Assembly: GCA_027334715.1 (NCBI GenBank)
Contig: DAHWUG010000002.1
Location: 64,977-97,631, forward strand
Direction: 5' to 3'
From: Nanobdellota archaeon
Lineage (GTDB): Archaea > Nanobdellota > Nanobdellia > Pacearchaeales > GW2011-AR1
DNA: 32,655 nt
Under the pieces are notes generated by a model. The model was given only the letters and a program-made list of their open reading frames with translations. It had not been told where the DNA came from and searched no databases. Position numbers and translations under genes: made by a program. Every line of letters begins with the position of its first letter. Positions within the stretch are counted from its first letter, which is position 1. Positions 9,034-19,104 of this stretch are shown here, one piece after another.

Positions 9034-10920
9034 CTATCGCAATCTTAAAGTCTCTAAAACGCGGGGAACATTTGTCTCAACATGGTTTAACTTGTACAAT
9101 GCTGACGCAAGATCCAGGCATTTTGAAACTTCACCATGATTTATCATTATCCTTTTTGGCTTTGGCCTTATGTTATTGAAGAAGCTTATTATTTCGTTTC
9201 TTCCTGCATGTGCAGAAAGGCCTGCAATTGTGTGAACTTCCAGATTTATTTTCACATTTTCCTCATGGCCCTCGAAAATCATTTTTGTGTCCTTGAGACC
9301 CTCTTGCACTTGGCGTCCTAGAGAGCCAACGCCCTGATAACAGACAAACATTATTGAATTTTTCTCGTTTCCTGCAAATTCGCGGAAATATTCAACACTT
9401 GCTCCGCCAACAAGCATACCTGATGTTGCAAGAACGACGCATGGGCCTCCTTCGACAACTTTTCTTCTTTCTTGGGGGGAACCAACACGGGAGAATATTT
9501 CTGAAACAAACGGATTCTGGTCCTGGAAAATGGACGCACGGATTTTATTGCTTAAAAAATCAGGATAAGCCGTGTGAATTGCATTAATGTCCCAGATCAT
9601 TCCATCTATGTAAACAGGGATTTTTTTCATCTTTCCTGCAGCTATTGCATCCTCTATGATAAGCATTGTTTCCTGCGCTCTTCCAAGGCCAAGCTCTGGA
9701 ATGAGAATTTTCCCTCCGCGCTCTATTGTCTTGTTTATTATTTCAATCATTTTCTCCTCTGACTCAATTCTCGGAGGAAGAATGTCTGTCTTTGCCCCAT
9801 AAGTTGATTCTGTCAAAACAGATTCAATTCTTGGAAAGCTGGCAACAGCGGGGTCCAAAAGCCTTGTCCTTGTGTATTTGTAATCTGCACTGTACAAAAA
9901 ATTGTGAAGTCCGTTTCCGATGTTGAAATGAACCATAGCACTTCCCAAAGCATGGCCTGAATTATAAAATGTTACCCTTATGTCAGGAGCTATGTCAGTC
10001 ACTTCGTTGAAATTCAGGCATACAGTATGCTTAACCATCTCCTTGATGTCTTTTGAACTGTACAAAGGCGTTGCAGCCTGCTTATATGCAACCCCAATGA
10101 AATCAAGGCACAGAAGAGCAGCAACATCCATTGTAGGAGCTGTCATATATGTTGGGCCCTTGAATCCCATTTTGTAAAGATAAGGAAGAAGGCCAACATG
10201 GTCAAGATGAGCATGGCTTAAAATGACTGCATCAAGCTGCTGGATGTTAAATTCAGGGATGTCAAAATAAGGGAACTTGTCTTTTCCATGGCCAGCGACG
10301 TTAATTCCGCAGTCAAGAAGAACTTTTGAATTAGGAGTCTGAAGCAAAAGGCAGCTTCTTCCAACTTCCCTTGCGCTTCCAAGCAGAGTTAAGCGAACCC
10401 ATTCCTCTACTTTTTCAGGATTCCATCCCTTGTAGATTTTCTCTCCGATTTCATTAAGGAATTTTCTCCTGTAATTGTTATTTGCATAAAGAACTTCACG
10501 AATGCTTTCTGTAATCTGGCTTTTTATTGCAGGGCTTCTCTGAACCTGGGGAGTCCAAAGCGTTGTTTTTTTAATTTCATCAAGAATGCTTCCCTGCTTT
10601 CCTATAACCATGCCAGGCCTTTTTGCCTCTACAATAACGATGCTTCTGTGATAATCAAAGATTATGTTTGTAAGCTCTGCTTCCTGAGGAACTATTTTCT
10701 GTATTTCTGCCTTTGCTTTCTCCTGTTCATGAAGAATTTTTTGGTCTGCACGAAGCTCTATTCTTTTCTTGATTTCATCAACAAGAGATTTTATCTTTGA
10801 TTCTCCTTCCTTGAAGAAATTCTCATTATCTGTGTAAAGGACAATATTAGCTCCTTCAAAATTGGCTTCTGTTATGCTGCTTTGTAATCTCTCAGTTATA
10901 TGCTTCAGAATGTCTGTCAT
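9034..10920 (-). CDS. aCPSF1, KH-domain beta-CASP ribonuclease
   Basis: N-terminal KH (VIGKQGSILDEI), MBL motif LSHAHLDHVGLLPYL, beta-CASP motifs, C-terminal HTIAGLSAHAGRNEI. Confidence 0.93.
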   Translation of the reverse strand: MTDILKHITERLQSSITEANFEGANIVLYTDNENFFKEGESKIKSLVDEIKKRIELRADQKILHEQEKAKAEIQKIVPQEAELTNIIFDYHRSIVIVEAKRPGMVIGKQGSILDEIKKTTLWTPQVQRSPAIKSQITESIREVLYANNNYRRKFLNEIGEKIYKGWNPEKVEEWVRLTLLGSAREVGRSCLLLQTPNSKVLLDCGINVAGHGKDKFPYFDIPEFNIQQLDAVILSHAHLDHVGLLPYLYKMGFKGPTYMTAPTMDVAALLCLDFIGVAYKQAATPLYSSKDIKEMVKHTVCLNFNEVTDIAPDIRVTFYNSGHALGSAMVHFNIGNGLHNFLYSADYKYTRTRLLDPAVASFPRIESVLTESTYGAKTDILPPRIESEEKMIEIINKTIERGGKILIPELGLGRAQETMLIIEDAIAAGKMKKIPVYIDGMIWDINAIHTAYPDFLSNKIRASIFQDQNPFVSEIFSRVGSPQERRKVVEGGPCVVLATSGMLVGGASVEYFREFAGNEKNSIMFVCYQGVGSLGRQVQEGLKDTKMIFEGHEENVKINLEVHTIAGLSAHAGRNEIISFFNNIRPKPKRIMINHGEVSKCLDLASALYKLNHVETNVPRVLETLRLR

Positions 10921-11002
10921 AAAAACAACCTATGGTTTTTTCTAATTTCCTTTTTATCTTTTTATTTAATTAATTCCTTTTTATTTTAAGCAAAAAATAT
11001 TA

Positions 11003-11674
11003 TCACTTCTTTGATTCTTTATAATCAGGTAGGATATCCTGGTCAACCACTTTTTTTATCCCATCTTTTGTTATTGTGTAAACATCAATACCATGACCTG
11101 AGAAAACATCTCTCTGCGTTGAGGATTTTATTGCTTCAACTGCTAATTTTACCCCCTCATCAATTGACATGCCTTTCTTGTACTGCCTTTCCAAAAGACC
11201 TAAAATATAAACCATTCCAGAGCCATCTGCTAGATAATCTTTTACTTTTAATAAAGAACCATCTGCGCCAACCTGGTAAAGCTCTGTTGAGCCATCTTCA
11301 TTGAATCCTCCGACAAAGGTATCAACAATATCTGGAACCATTGATGGCTGCCTTATTCCTGAATATGCTACAGCAGCAACAAGATTTGCTGACTGTTGTA
11401 CAGAAGGTCTTACTCTTGTTCTTAGTTCTTTTAGCTTAAGTTCTGCAGCAATTATCTTAACCAGCCTTTGGGCACCAGATACCTGGCCAGCAAAGGAAAT
11501 TACAAGATAGTCATTTATTGGATTAGTTTTCTGGAAATTCTTATCCATAACCAAAGACTGGCCACCTGTAACCTGCCTGTCAGAAGCCATAACAATTCCT
11601 TCTTTGCATACAATACTGACTAAACTTGTTCCTGTATTGAGAATCTTACTTTTTAATTCGGCATCCATTTCCAT
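11003..11674 (-). CDS. psmB: Proteasome subunit beta
   Basis: Propeptide then TG|TSLVSIVCKEGIVMASDRQVT; GSGMVYILGLLE. Confidence 0.93.
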   Translation of the reverse strand: MEMDAELKSKILNTGTSLVSIVCKEGIVMASDRQVTGGQSLVMDKNFQKTNPINDYLVISFAGQVSGAQRLVKIIAAELKLKELRTRVRPSVQQSANLVAAVAYSGIRQPSMVPDIVDTFVGGFNEDGSTELYQVGADGSLLKVKDYLADGSGMVYILGLLERQYKKGMSIDEGVKLAVEAIKSSTQRDVFSGHGIDVYTITKDGIKKVVDQDILPDYKESKK

Positions 11675-11831
11675 TTTATTTCTTTTTTATTTTAGCTTAG
11701 TTATCTGATTTAATGTCTTGTTTAATAACCTCAGAATCAACCTATGAAAGCGTGGGATTTTGATTTTATAAAGTTTTCGGCAAATACAATTTTAACGAAA
11801 TTCATTTAAAGTTAATTTTCATTGGTTCTGA

Positions 11832-13634
11832 ATGAAAACAGAGTGGGATTTAAGCTACCTTAAAAAAGGAGGGGATTTTGAATATAAAAAAGAGAAGTGG
11901 AAACAAGAGACAGAAAAATTTATTTCAAAATGGAAAAACAGAAGAGATTATCTTGAAGATTCCAAAGTTCTGAAAGAAGCGCTTGATGAATATGAAAGAT
12001 GGTCTGAATTTTATGGACCTTCTTCAGATGAATTTTCTGCATCCTCTTCAGCAGATGAATTATACTACCTTTGGCTTGAGACACAAGCAGACCAGACCAA
12101 TCCAGAGTTCAAAGCGGGATTTACCAAAGCAGATGATTTCGCAAAAGACATGGGAAACAGTATTTCCTTTTTCAAGATAAGTTTGTCTGGAGTATCAAAA
12201 GAAAAGCAACAAGAATTTTTAGGTTCCCCTGAATTAAAAGAGTACAGGCATTTCTTAGAAAGAATTTTTGAGAGGTCAAAATACATGCTTGGTCAAAAAG
12301 GTGAAGAAATTATGAGCCTAAAAGCTTCTTCATCTTATTCTTACTGGAGGAAAATGGTTGCTGAATTCCTGTCAAAAGAAGAAAGGGATATTATTGATGA
12401 AGAGGGGAAGACGATAAAAGCTACAGAAGAAATGTTATTAAGCTTAATAAAAAGCCAGAACAAAAATGTCAGAGACAATGCCGCTGCAGCATTTAATGAT
12501 ATACTGAATAAAAATGTTGATATAGCTGAAACTGAAATGAATGCTATTTTAGAAAATAAGAAAACTGATGATAAATTAAGGGGTTTTGCAGGGCCAGATG
12601 AAGAAAGGCATTTAAGCGATGATATCAGAACAGAAACGGTTAACAATTTACTAAAAACAGTAACAGGAAGATTTGATATATCTCACAGATATTACAAGCT
12701 AAAGGCTAAACTTCTGGGGCAGGATAAGCTTGAATACTATGAAAGGGATGTTGAATATGGAAATGTTGACAAAAAATATTCATATGAAGATTCTGTGAAA
12801 ATTATCTCTGAAGTATTCAAAAAGTTAGATCCCAAATTTGAAGAAATATTCAAAATGTTTGTTGAAGGGGGCTTTGTTGATGTTTATCCAAGAAAGGGAA
12901 AAAGAATTGGGGCATTCTGCGTGTACCTAACAAAAACCCAACCCGTATACATAATGTTGAATCACACAGATAAATTATACGATGTTACAGTATTTGCACA
13001 TGAATCTGGTCATGGGATAAACGGTGAATTGTCAAAAGAACAAAATGCCCTTTATTTTAATACTTCAACTGCAACTGCAGAAGTTGCAAGCACTTTCATG
13101 GAAGATTTTGTTCTTCAGGAATTAATGAAAAATGCTGATGATGAGCTAAGACTTTCTTTGATGATGGCTAAACTCGATGGTGACATATCATCAATAATAA
13201 GGCAAGTTGCAGGGTATAATTTTGAAAAGGAAATTCATGAAAAATTCAGGGAAAAGGGATTTTTACCAAAAAATGAGATAGGAAAAATTTTCCAGAAACA
13301 TATGAGTTCTTACATGGGAGACTATGTTAAAATGTCCCCTGGAAGTGAGAATTGGTGGGTTTACTGGAATCATATAAGACTTTATTTCTATGTTTATTCA
13401 TATGCTTCTGGTTTACTTGTTTCGAAGGCTTTACAGAGAAAAGTCAAGGAAAACCCAATGTTCATCGAAAAAGTTAAAAATTTTCTTTCTGCAGGAACCT
13501 CAAAATCTGCGGAAGATATTTTTAAGGGCATGGGAATAGAACTTAATGAGGACTTTTGGAATAAGGGATTAGATGAGGTTGAAGATTTGCTTAATGAAAC
13601 GGAGAAACTTGCAGAAAAACTAGGGAAGATTTAA
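11832..13634 (+). CDS. M3-family oligoendopeptidase (PepF-like)
   Basis: HExxH motif VFAHESGHGINGELSKEQN; M3 layout. Confidence 0.88.
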   Translation: MKTEWDLSYLKKGGDFEYKKEKWKQETEKFISKWKNRRDYLEDSKVLKEALDEYERWSEFYGPSSDEFSASSSADELYYLWLETQADQTNPEFKAGFTKADDFAKDMGNSISFFKISLSGVSKEKQQEFLGSPELKEYRHFLERIFERSKYMLGQKGEEIMSLKASSSYSYWRKMVAEFLSKEERDIIDEEGKTIKATEEMLLSLIKSQNKNVRDNAAAAFNDILNKNVDIAETEMNAILENKKTDDKLRGFAGPDEERHLSDDIRTETVNNLLKTVTGRFDISHRYYKLKAKLLGQDKLEYYERDVEYGNVDKKYSYEDSVKIISEVFKKLDPKFEEIFKMFVEGGFVDVYPRKGKRIGAFCVYLTKTQPVYIMLNHTDKLYDVTVFAHESGHGINGELSKEQNALYFNTSTATAEVASTFMEDFVLQELMKNADDELRLSLMMAKLDGDISSIIRQVAGYNFEKEIHEKFREKGFLPKNEIGKIFQKHMSSYMGDYVKMSPGSENWWVYWNHIRLYFYVYSYASGLLVSKALQRKVKENPMFIEKVKNFLSAGTSKSAEDIFKGMGIELNEDFWNKGLDEVEDLLNETEKLAEKLGKI

Positions 13635-13654
13635 AAAAACCTTTTATGTAGCGT

Positions 13655-15715
13655 TCAAATCAAATCCTCTGCTGAAAGCTTTGAAACGCCATTTTCTTTC
13701 CTGAAGCGTATCACATTCTCAACAAAGCTTTCTATTTTTGGCTCGTGACTGACAATTATCAGCTGCTTTACCTCGAGCTGCCTTAAAACATCCCTCATCT
13801 TGTCAAGCTGCTGCTCGCTGAATCCATCCGTAGGTTCATCGAGAATTACAACATCCTTTGTCTTTATCCTGCTAAGCAGAGAATTGACAACCTGATTGAG
13901 TGAAAGACGATATGCCAAAGCTATGGCTGTTCTTTCCCCGCCTGAAAGATAGGAATAATCTATTTCATAGTCCTGATGGCGTATTATCGGCGTGAATTCC
14001 TCATTCAGGCTTACTTCAAATACATCTGATACAAGCATGGAGAACCATTCTGCAAAAAGCCCTGAGAATTCGGACTTGAGCCTTAGCATGACATTTCTTT
14101 CTGCAAAAGAAATCAGGGAGACAAAGTCTTTCGAGATCCATTCCTCTATCTTTGTTATTTTTTCAAGGCTTTCCCTGATTGCCTCGGTCTTTGCAATTCT
14201 TGCCTTCATTTCCTCTACCTGCCTGGAAAAAACCTCTATTTCCTTTTTCAGTTCAGCGACTTTTATCTCGGCAAGCCTTTCCTGCCTTTGTGCCTCTTTT
14301 AAGCTTTTGTCGTGAAGCTCAAGCAGAGATTCAAATTTTTTCAGTTCAAACACATTTTTTGTAAGGATATCTATATGCTGGTTCAGGAGAATTATGTCCT
14401 TTTCAAGAAGCTGGTTTGATTTTTCTATTTCCTGAAGACGAAGTTTTTTTGATTCTATTTCCTGGAATTTTACTTTTTTCAGCCTAAGATCAGAAAGCTC
14501 TTTTTCCTTTGAAAAAATAAATTCCTCGACTTTTATCATGCTTTCAATGATTTTCTTTTTTTCAAGCATCAGTTCATCTATTTTCCTTGAGTTCTCCGCC
14601 ATTTCTGACTCAAAATTGTTAAGGACATTTGTCTTGTAGACAGGACCAACATCCTGAAGGCATGTTGGGCATATATCTATTTTTCTTATCTGCTCCCTTA
14701 TTTTTTTCACTTCGTCATTCCGGATATTTAAGGAATTTATCTGTGAACTCACCTTCAAATTTTCCTCGTTTATCTGAAATTTGTCTCTTTTCCTGAATTC
14801 TATCTGCTGTTCAAGCTCCTTTATTTTTGTTTCCTCAAACTGAAGGCTCTCAAGCTCCTTTATCTGGGAATTAATCTGCTCCTTTGTTTTGTTGTTTGTG
14901 AATAATGTGTCTTTCTTGTTTGCGACAATTATCCTTGTTTTCTCAACTTCCTGCTGAAGCTTGTTTTTCTCATCTATCTTCTTAAAAACATCGTCCCTTT
15001 CTTCCTGCGCTTTTCTCATTTCCTCTATCCTTAGGAAAAGCTCTCTTTCAACAGATGAAAGATTGTGGTATTTTGTCTCAAGCTCCTCCTCTTTTGAAAT
15101 CATTGCTGCCCTGTCTTCTTCAAGATTCTCAATCTGGCCTTCCTTCATCCTTTTTTCCTCCCTAATCTTTGAAGAAACAACTTCTGCATTCTCTATTATC
15201 GTCTTGTACCTGTCAATGCCAAAAACATGGCGAAGCGCGTTTATTCTTGTTTCAGGGTCTTCAAGAATTATCTGCTTCATCTCCTCCTGGGGAGTGTAAA
15301 CTGTGAACTTATAGAGAATATTCTGCTTTTTTGAGAATTCTTTGGGGTAATTCAAAAGCTCTAAAACCTTGTCCTTAAGCTCTGTGACTGACATTTCCTT
15401 TCTTTCTCCGTCAATTGTGATAAAGCATGAATCCTGGGAAACTGTCTTGCCTTTCTTGAGATTTCTTTCAAGAACAACTTCTTTTCCATCTATGTCAAGA
15501 TAAAGTATAACCCCTCCTTCACTTGCTCCGTTTCGTAAAATAGCTGTTCCTCTCTGGCCCGGCTGCAGTCCAAATAAGGCAAACTCAATTCCAAGAAGTA
15601 TAGATGTTTTTCCGGAGCCAATGTCACCTGATAAAAGCGTTGAGCCTTCAGGGAAAACAATCTCCTGGGTTTCATAGCTTCTTATGCTATTCAATATTAT
15701 TTTTTTAAGTCTCAT
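13655..15715 (-). CDS. rad50: Rad50 ATPase, short coiled coil
   Basis: Walker A GDIGSGKTSIL, zinc hook CPTC, signature LSGGERTAIALAYRL, Walker B VVILDEPTDG. Confidence 0.93.
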   Translation of the reverse strand: MRLKKIILNSIRSYETQEIVFPEGSTLLSGDIGSGKTSILLGIEFALFGLQPGQRGTAILRNGASEGGVILYLDIDGKEVVLERNLKKGKTVSQDSCFITIDGERKEMSVTELKDKVLELLNYPKEFSKKQNILYKFTVYTPQEEMKQIILEDPETRINALRHVFGIDRYKTIIENAEVVSSKIREEKRMKEGQIENLEEDRAAMISKEEELETKYHNLSSVERELFLRIEEMRKAQEERDDVFKKIDEKNKLQQEVEKTRIIVANKKDTLFTNNKTKEQINSQIKELESLQFEETKIKELEQQIEFRKRDKFQINEENLKVSSQINSLNIRNDEVKKIREQIRKIDICPTCLQDVGPVYKTNVLNNFESEMAENSRKIDELMLEKKKIIESMIKVEEFIFSKEKELSDLRLKKVKFQEIESKKLRLQEIEKSNQLLEKDIILLNQHIDILTKNVFELKKFESLLELHDKSLKEAQRQERLAEIKVAELKKEIEVFSRQVEEMKARIAKTEAIRESLEKITKIEEWISKDFVSLISFAERNVMLRLKSEFSGLFAEWFSMLVSDVFEVSLNEEFTPIIRHQDYEIDYSYLSGGERTAIALAYRLSLNQVVNSLLSRIKTKDVVILDEPTDGFSEQQLDKMRDVLRQLEVKQLIIVSHEPKIESFVENVIRFRKENGVSKLSAEDLI

Positions 15716-15729
15716 TTTGTTTTTATTTT

Positions 15730-16893
15730 TTAGGCTATTGAAAATATTTTCTTTGTTTCCTCCATCAGCCTTATTGTGAAGTTCTCAACTGTCTCGCCAT
15801 CCTGCTTTTCAATTGAAAATGCACTCATTATCTGTGAAATAAGTCTGTTGAAATCTGATGGATTTTGCTCAGAGTATTTCTTTATTGATTCTTCCTCTAT
15901 GTTCTCTGTCTCCTGAATCTCTGTCTCAAGTCCTGTTTCCTTAAGCTTTAAGTCATGTGTGTTTCTTAAAAGAAAATAAGCCCCTTTTTTCTTCAATGAT
16001 TCCTCTATCTGCAGGAATTTTATATCAGAAGTTTTTCCGTTTTCAAGAAGACCATGAAGCCTGAGAAGAACTACCTTGTCCTTGACATCATGTTTTTCCA
16101 GCTCAGAAAGTATCTGCTCTGTAGCCCTTATTGTGTTCTTTATTTCAAGGTCAAGAGAAACAATGTCCCTTATTTTCAAATCAACTCGCTTCATTTTCTT
16201 TTCAAGGTCAGTGTCAACAAGATAAAATCTACCGTATTGCAGATCCTCAAGCTCCTGAAAATTGTTTGGAAATACAGGGCCGGGATAAACAAAATTCTCA
16301 TACTGAAAATCAATGTGCAGGTGACCGAGAGCATAATAGTCTGCCTTTGGAAGATTTGATGTTTCAATCGCGTCAATAGGAAGGTCGCCTTTTGCCTTGT
16401 CTATTGTTGTATGAAGCATGAATATTTTATACATTCCAGGAGCGTCATCAAATTGCGCCCTTCTCAGATCTTCAACTTCAAGGCCGGATGTTTTTCCAGG
16501 ATATCCATATATGGCAACTCTTTTGTAAAGTGTCGGTTTCAAAATAAGTTTTCCGTTTCTTTCCTCAAAAGATGCAACGTTCTTTGCAAATCCCGCCTTT
16601 TCCAGGACATCAAGAAAGGTTTTTCCAGATACAGAATAATCATGGCTACCTGCTATGAGAAAGCAGGGTATTCCTGCATCTTTCAGCTTCTTGAATTCTG
16701 CAAAAGTCTCCTTAAGGACATCTATTGGCGGGAATGCAGTATCAAAGAGGTCGCCTGCTATTATTATAAACTCAACTTTCTCTTTTATGCAGATTTCAAC
16801 AGCTTTTTTGAATGACGCCAGATTAAGTTCCTGAAGCGGCTGCTGCTTCCAGCCGCCAAGATGCACATCCGCTATATGGGCAAATTTCACCAT
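15730..16893 (-). CDS. mre11: Mre11 nuclease
   Basis: HIADVHLGG, IIAGDLFD, GSHD, HTTID, LGHLHID phosphoesterase motifs; immediately upstream of rad50. Confidence 0.92.
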   Translation of the reverse strand: MVKFAHIADVHLGGWKQQPLQELNLASFKKAVEICIKEKVEFIIIAGDLFDTAFPPIDVLKETFAEFKKLKDAGIPCFLIAGSHDYSVSGKTFLDVLEKAGFAKNVASFEERNGKLILKPTLYKRVAIYGYPGKTSGLEVEDLRRAQFDDAPGMYKIFMLHTTIDKAKGDLPIDAIETSNLPKADYYALGHLHIDFQYENFVYPGPVFPNNFQELEDLQYGRFYLVDTDLEKKMKRVDLKIRDIVSLDLEIKNTIRATEQILSELEKHDVKDKVVLLRLHGLLENGKTSDIKFLQIEESLKKKGAYFLLRNTHDLKLKETGLETEIQETENIEEESIKKYSEQNPSDFNRLISQIMSAFSIEKQDGETVENFTIRLMEETKKIFSIA

Positions 16894-17028
16894 TTTTTAT
16901 TTGTAAACTCCCTTGAAAATAAAGAAATCAAGAACTATATAAAATTGATTGTAATCAATTTTATTTAAATATTATCAGATGAGGGATGATTGCACGAAGT
17001 TTAAAGGCAGAATCTTAATTGAAAAATT

Positions 17029-17234
17029 ATGGTAAAGTACACTTTAAATTATGAAGGAAAAGAAATATGGAATGTTGAGGGAGAACTTCCAAGAGTTGGA
17101 GAAATTTATGTGATAAAATGGGAAGGGATGAAAAATCATATGAATCTATTTTAGTTAGGCATACACTAGATGATGCAGTAACACTCTCAAAATTAGGGTA
17201 TACATTTCAACTTGCCCCTATCAGGGGAAAATAA
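17029..17234 (+). pseudogene. Small (~68 aa) ORF interrupted by one frameshift
   Basis: MVKYTLNYEGKEIWNVEGELPRVGEIYVIKWEG then, in another frame, DEKSYESILVRHTLDDAVTLSKLGYTFQLAPIRGK*; span 206 nt; switch near a GGG run. Confidence 0.4.
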
Positions 17235-17649
17235 TTCTAAACCCATAAAATAACGCCACCCAAAATCCGCTAAGAAGGTTTGAAATCTGGCTTCTGAACA
17301 TTATCAATGCAGCAAGAACAGCAAGCAAAAGGATAAGAAATATTGAAAGCATAATTGTTATTATCGTGCTTGAACTTTTTGGTTTTTTCGGAGGTGTTGT
17401 TGCATAATTCGAGGCTATCTGAATAATTTGGGGCTGAACAAGAGGTTTTGCGGGCTGTTGTGAAGCAGAGATAGGAGCAGGCTGTTCTTTAGGTATAATC
17501 GGGGAAACGGGCATTGTTGATGATGCAGCAGCTTCCTCTATGTCTTCTTTTTTATAGCCTGCATTGTAAAATGTTGCCATTGCGTGCTCCAGTGATTCCC
17601 CCTTTAAAACAGCAAGCTTTAAACCCTCCATAAGTTCATCTTTCACCAT
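17221..17649 (-). CDS. Uncharacterised protein with N-terminal helical (UBA-like) segment and C-terminal TM
   Basis: 142 aa; AMATFYNAGYKKEDIEEAA, Pro-rich linker, TM TIITIMLSIFLILLLAVLAALIMF. Confidence 0.7.
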   Translation of the reverse strand: MVKDELMEGLKLAVLKGESLEHAMATFYNAGYKKEDIEEAAASSTMPVSPIIPKEQPAPISASQQPAKPLVQPQIIQIASNYATTPPKKPKSSSTIITIMLSIFLILLLAVLAALIMFRSQISNLLSGFWVALFYGFRIIFP

Positions 17650-17685
17650 TTTAAATACAGGGAGAATTAGTTTAAAAATTATTTC

Positions 17686-19035
17686 TTAATCAAATTCCAG
17701 AATTTTTCCGTTAGGTGACAGGTGGGATGTTTCACCAAATTTGTAGCCAAGTTCGCTTGCAAGCTCAATTAATGGCGTTTCCTGCTGGAGTTTTCCGTGA
17801 GCAGGAATAAGATGCTGCGGCTTGAGAATTTTTATCAAATCCCTCATGTCTTCCCTTCCGCCGTGGCCAGATACATGAACATCTGTCTGAATCCTGACCC
17901 CTTTTTTTCTGAGCTTTTTGTCCATCATTTCCCTTGCATTTATGTTAACAGGGTCTGGGATAACACTTGAAGAAAAGATTATGTTATCCCCTTCTCGAAG
18001 CTTGAAAGGAGTTTCATCCTTTACAATCCTGTCAAGAATTGAACCAGGCTCTGCCTGATGGCCTGTGCAGACAATGAGATATTTTCCCCTGTCTTTATCA
18101 ATTTTTTTTAGCATTGCATCAACTTGCTTCCTGTATTTCACCATCATAAAATCTTTCCTGAATGGGCACTGCCCGACTTTTATTGCGGCATTTGTGTATT
18201 TGTAAAGGCTTCTTCCAACAAAAACTATCTTTCTTCCTGTTTTTTTGCCGAAATCAACAATGCTTTTCAGCCTTGAGATATGCGAGGAGAAAGTTGTTGC
18301 AATCATTGCGGAATTTCTGTCCCTTACAGAAAAGATTGCATCCTCAACCATGTTTCTTGCAATTCTTTCACTCGGAGTTTTTCTTTCTGTTCCGGAATAA
18401 AGGGAGTCAAGAACAAGAACCTTAACTCCTTTTCTTCCAAGCTCTCTTAGTTTGTTGTATCTTGGAGGGTCCCCAATCACCGGATAATTGTCAAATTTGA
18501 AATCAAGAGCATAAAAAAATACCCCCTCAGAAGTATGCATTGCAATAAAGACGCACTGCAAAGTTGAATGCGTTGTGTGAATAAATTCAAGCTTTATCTG
18601 GCCTGATTTTCCATTAATAATATATGTTGAGTCTTCCTTCACTATTCTTCTCTTGTTTTTTATTTCAATTTTTTCACCTTCAAGAATTTCGTGAAAAACA
18701 GCCATGGTAAATGGTGTTGCGATTATCTCTGCTTTTGGGTATCTGTGGGCTAGATAAGGCAATGCGCCCAAATGGTCAAGATGGGCATGACCTATGATTA
18801 TTGCCCTGACCTTGTCTGTCCATCCGTTTTTGTCAAGTATAGTATCATCTGGCAAGGCTCCAATTCTTCTCAAATCTTTTTCATTGTAAAGTTGCTGGTG
18901 ATTTTCCTCTTCCTGTATTTCTATTATTGCAGGCAGGTAAATTCCTGCGTCAAATATTATGACATCGTCTTTAACTTTCACAGCAGTCATATTTTTTCCG
19001 ACTTGCTCAAATCCGCCTATAGTGCATACTTCCAT
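17686..19035 (-). CDS. rnj: Archaeal ribonuclease J family protein
   Basis: IIGHAHLDHLGALPYLAHRYP, beta-CASP region, DVHVSGHGGREDMRDLIKILKPQHLIPAHG. Confidence 0.9.
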   Translation of the reverse strand: MEVCTIGGFEQVGKNMTAVKVKDDVIIFDAGIYLPAIIEIQEEENHQQLYNEKDLRRIGALPDDTILDKNGWTDKVRAIIIGHAHLDHLGALPYLAHRYPKAEIIATPFTMAVFHEILEGEKIEIKNKRRIVKEDSTYIINGKSGQIKLEFIHTTHSTLQCVFIAMHTSEGVFFYALDFKFDNYPVIGDPPRYNKLRELGRKGVKVLVLDSLYSGTERKTPSERIARNMVEDAIFSVRDRNSAMIATTFSSHISRLKSIVDFGKKTGRKIVFVGRSLYKYTNAAIKVGQCPFRKDFMMVKYRKQVDAMLKKIDKDRGKYLIVCTGHQAEPGSILDRIVKDETPFKLREGDNIIFSSSVIPDPVNINAREMMDKKLRKKGVRIQTDVHVSGHGGREDMRDLIKILKPQHLIPAHGKLQQETPLIELASELGYKFGETSHLSPNGKILEFD

Positions 19036-19065
19036 TTTTATTTCTAAAAAATAAAGAGATAACGG

Positions 19066-19082
19066 TTTAAAAAACTATATAA
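19066..19082. promoter_or_regulatory. Divergent promoter for RNase J (-) and rnp2 (+)
   Basis: TATATAA 19076-19082 is 29 nt before rnp2; TTTAAAAAA 19066-19074 (read on minus) is ~31 nt before the RNase J start, within a 69-bp gap. Confidence 0.5.
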
Positions 19083-19104
19083 GCCAGAAAAACTATTTTT
19101 TAAA

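Noticed and set aside
9136-10177. Plus-strand ORFs (61-77 aa) inside the aCPSF1 gene
   Set aside because: Antisense to a strongly conserved CDS; compositionally shadow ORFs with no motifs.
11003-11674. Possible inactive proteasome beta (TSLV instead of TTTV, Lys shifted)
   Set aside because: Thr1 is present and a one-residue insertion realigns the catalytic Lys and D17; likely active.
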